This document shows positions 39,992-40,932 of a stretch of DNA of 40,932 bases, piece after piece; position 1 is the stretch's first letter, and every line of letters starts with the position of its first letter. The notes under the pieces were generated by a model. That model did no database searches and was not told the DNA's origin. It worked only from the letters and a program-made list of their open reading frames with translations. This stretch comes from Methanomassiliicoccus sp. UBA6 (GTDB taxonomy: Archaea > Thermoplasmatota > Thermoplasmata > Methanomassiliicoccales > Methanomassiliicoccaceae), in contig DAVH01000005.1 in the NCBI GenBank assembly GCA_002508545.1, forward strand, positions 14,828-55,759, written 5' to 3'. Made by a program: the position numbers and the translations under genes.

Positions 39992-40234
39992 CCGGCCGGA
40001 AGGAGGCCAGGCGAGGCTAAGAGGTCAGGCGCTCCGAGTGCACAGGTCGGCCGCCAGCGGCCGTTTCTGCCCTTGCCGGCGTGGGCGCGACAAGTATATC
40101 TCCTATGATGCTTACAAGGACCGGGGAGTTCGATCCATTAGGCGGCTATTGCTCCGGGGCAAGCAGGGTCCGTTCGAGTATCGAATACTAGAAATGCTAA
40201 TCGGACAGTATCGACTCCCAGCGGGGAGCGGGGT
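39992..40234. promoter_or_regulatory. Leader region of the permease gene with a small palindrome
   Basis: AAGTATATC near 40091-40099 is a possible TATA box pointing right, which would leave a leader of over 100 bases. TTCGA-GTA-TCGAA at 40173-40185 is an exact inverted repeat and may be an operator or leader hairpin. GGGGAG stands eleven bases before the permease ATG. No gene is seen in the region. Confidence 0.4.
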
Positions 40235-40932
40235 ATGAACGAAGAGCATGCGCCTCAGACCAGTGAGGTCGAGGTCACCCTTAGCAGGGACCTAGGGTTG
40301 GCCGAGGTCCTCATGATCGGCCTGGGGCCGAACATAGGCTCCACCATCTTCCTGCTCATCGGCGCCGCCACCGGGATCGCCGGACCGGCGATCATCCTCG
40401 CCCTGGTGCTGAACTTCTTCGTCACACTGACCACCGCGGTGTCATATGCGATGCTGTCGGGCGCCTTCCCCGAGACCGGGGGAGGGTACCTGTGGATCAA
40501 GGAAGGCCTGTTCCCCCCGTTCGGGTTCCTGGGCGGATGGATGTCATGGGTGGGACACTGCGTCGCATGCGCCGTCTATGCCCTGGGCTTCGGCCTGGGG
40601 GTGGAGCTTCTGCTCGAGCAGTACGGCATCAGCCTGTTCGGCCTGAGCCCGGATGTGGTGCAGAAGGGGTCCGCGGTGATCATCGCCATCGTGTTCTGCT
40701 ACATGAACTACCGGGGAGTAAAGGGGGCCGGCAAGTCCGAGATCCTGGTGTCGACCTTCCTGATCGGCATCATCGTGCTCTACTGCGCCTTCGCGGTGGC
40801 AGCGCTGTTCGGCACTTCGGACCCCGCATCCAGCTTCACCCCGTTCATACCCAACGGATACCTGTCGGTCGCCATCTCCATGGCCTTCACCTTCATGATC
40901 TTCGAAGGCTACGAGGTGGTGGCCCAGACCGG
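40235..40932 (+). CDS. APC superfamily amino acid permease, 3' end outside the window
   Basis: The first ~232 residues of an amino acid/polyamine/organocation transporter. After a short cytoplasmic start, TM1 contains the substrate-binding loop GLGPNIGSTIFLLIG (a G-x-x-G-S-T-I-F pattern), then AGPAIILALVLNFFVTLTTAVSYAMLSGAFPETGGGYLWIKE, typical of TM2-TM3 in the family. Four or more further spans are visible before the cut. Substrate is unknown. The ATG at 40235 has GGGGAG upstream. Confidence 0.88.
   Translation, partial: MNEEHAPQTSEVEVTLSRDLGLAEVLMIGLGPNIGSTIFLLIGAATGIAGPAIILALVLNFFVTLTTAVSYAMLSGAFPETGGGYLWIKEGLFPPFGFLGGWMSWVGHCVACAVYALGFGLGVELLLEQYGISLFGLSPDVVQKGSAVIIAIVFCYMNYRGVKGAGKSEILVSTFLIGIIVLYCAFAVAALFGTSDPASSFTPFIPNGYLSVAISMAFTFMIFEGYEVVAQT

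Noticed and set aside
40038..40238. A 66-codon frame in front of the permease
   Set aside because: No protein-like pattern, and it overlaps the permease ribosome site and start codon.

Overview
The window is archaeal. Marker genes include RNA polymerase subunit L, ArcS for archaeosine, RadB, XPD and Hef helicases, Bud32 of KEOPS, and the isopentenyl phosphate kinase / type 2 IPP isomerase / prenyltransferase set. Start codons often lie 25-30 bases below a TATA-like element with no room for a leader, which suggests many leaderless transcripts. A lone 5S rRNA gene far from any 16S/23S, high GC, a stand-alone Bud32, a helicase-only Hef and a TusA/DsrE cluster fit Thermoplasmatota, possibly near Methanomassiliicoccales. 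That placement is inference. No methanogenesis gene is present, and TAG closes about a quarter of the genes.

Layout. 1-1400: the 5' part of a DHA2-type drug transporter and tRNA-Pro(TGG). 1503-6847: a membrane-anchored transglutaminase-like protein, then on the minus strand Bud32, RdgB and a GalE-like epimerase in one overlapping run, preceded by an XPD helicase. 6959-8917: an MFS transporter and RadB. 8914-11745: the lipid precursor operon ipk-fni-ids. 11845-13576: a membrane-anchored zinc-ribbon protein, 5S rRNA and a DUF92 membrane protein. 13637-17971: a giant surface protein with FG-GAP-like and PKD repeats, one membrane span and a cytoplasmic tail. 18156-19946: small regulatory or nucleotide-binding genes, including a stand-alone Roadblock/LC7 protein. 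20019-21403: pyrBI.

21463-23746 is the most system-like part: a cysteine-rich TrmB-like regulator diverges from a five-gene operon of TusA, DsrE2 and DsrH/E/F-like sulfur carriers, and a perfect palindrome lies between the operon's TATA box and its predicted transcription start. ArcS follows. 25516-26560 holds tRNA-Gly(TCC), a promoter-driven structured region with a possible cysteine-rich microprotein, and a small gene behind a second perfect palindrome.

26562-31343 encodes a 1593-residue TPR protein with a zinc finger. 31510-34251 holds a PH-like membrane protein, truD, rpoL and an unknown gene. 34303-38454 is a DNA-repair stretch (ATP-dependent ligase, Hef helicase, SRAP protein). 38529-40932 ends with a DUF1059 protein, a HesB/IscA-like carrier, a hairpin-rich non-coding stretch, a GNAT acetyltransferase and the 5' part of an APC permease.

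Nothing looks like an insertion sequence, CRISPR array, integrase or prophage. The DNA reads as a chromosomal core region with a few accessory or poorly known genes.
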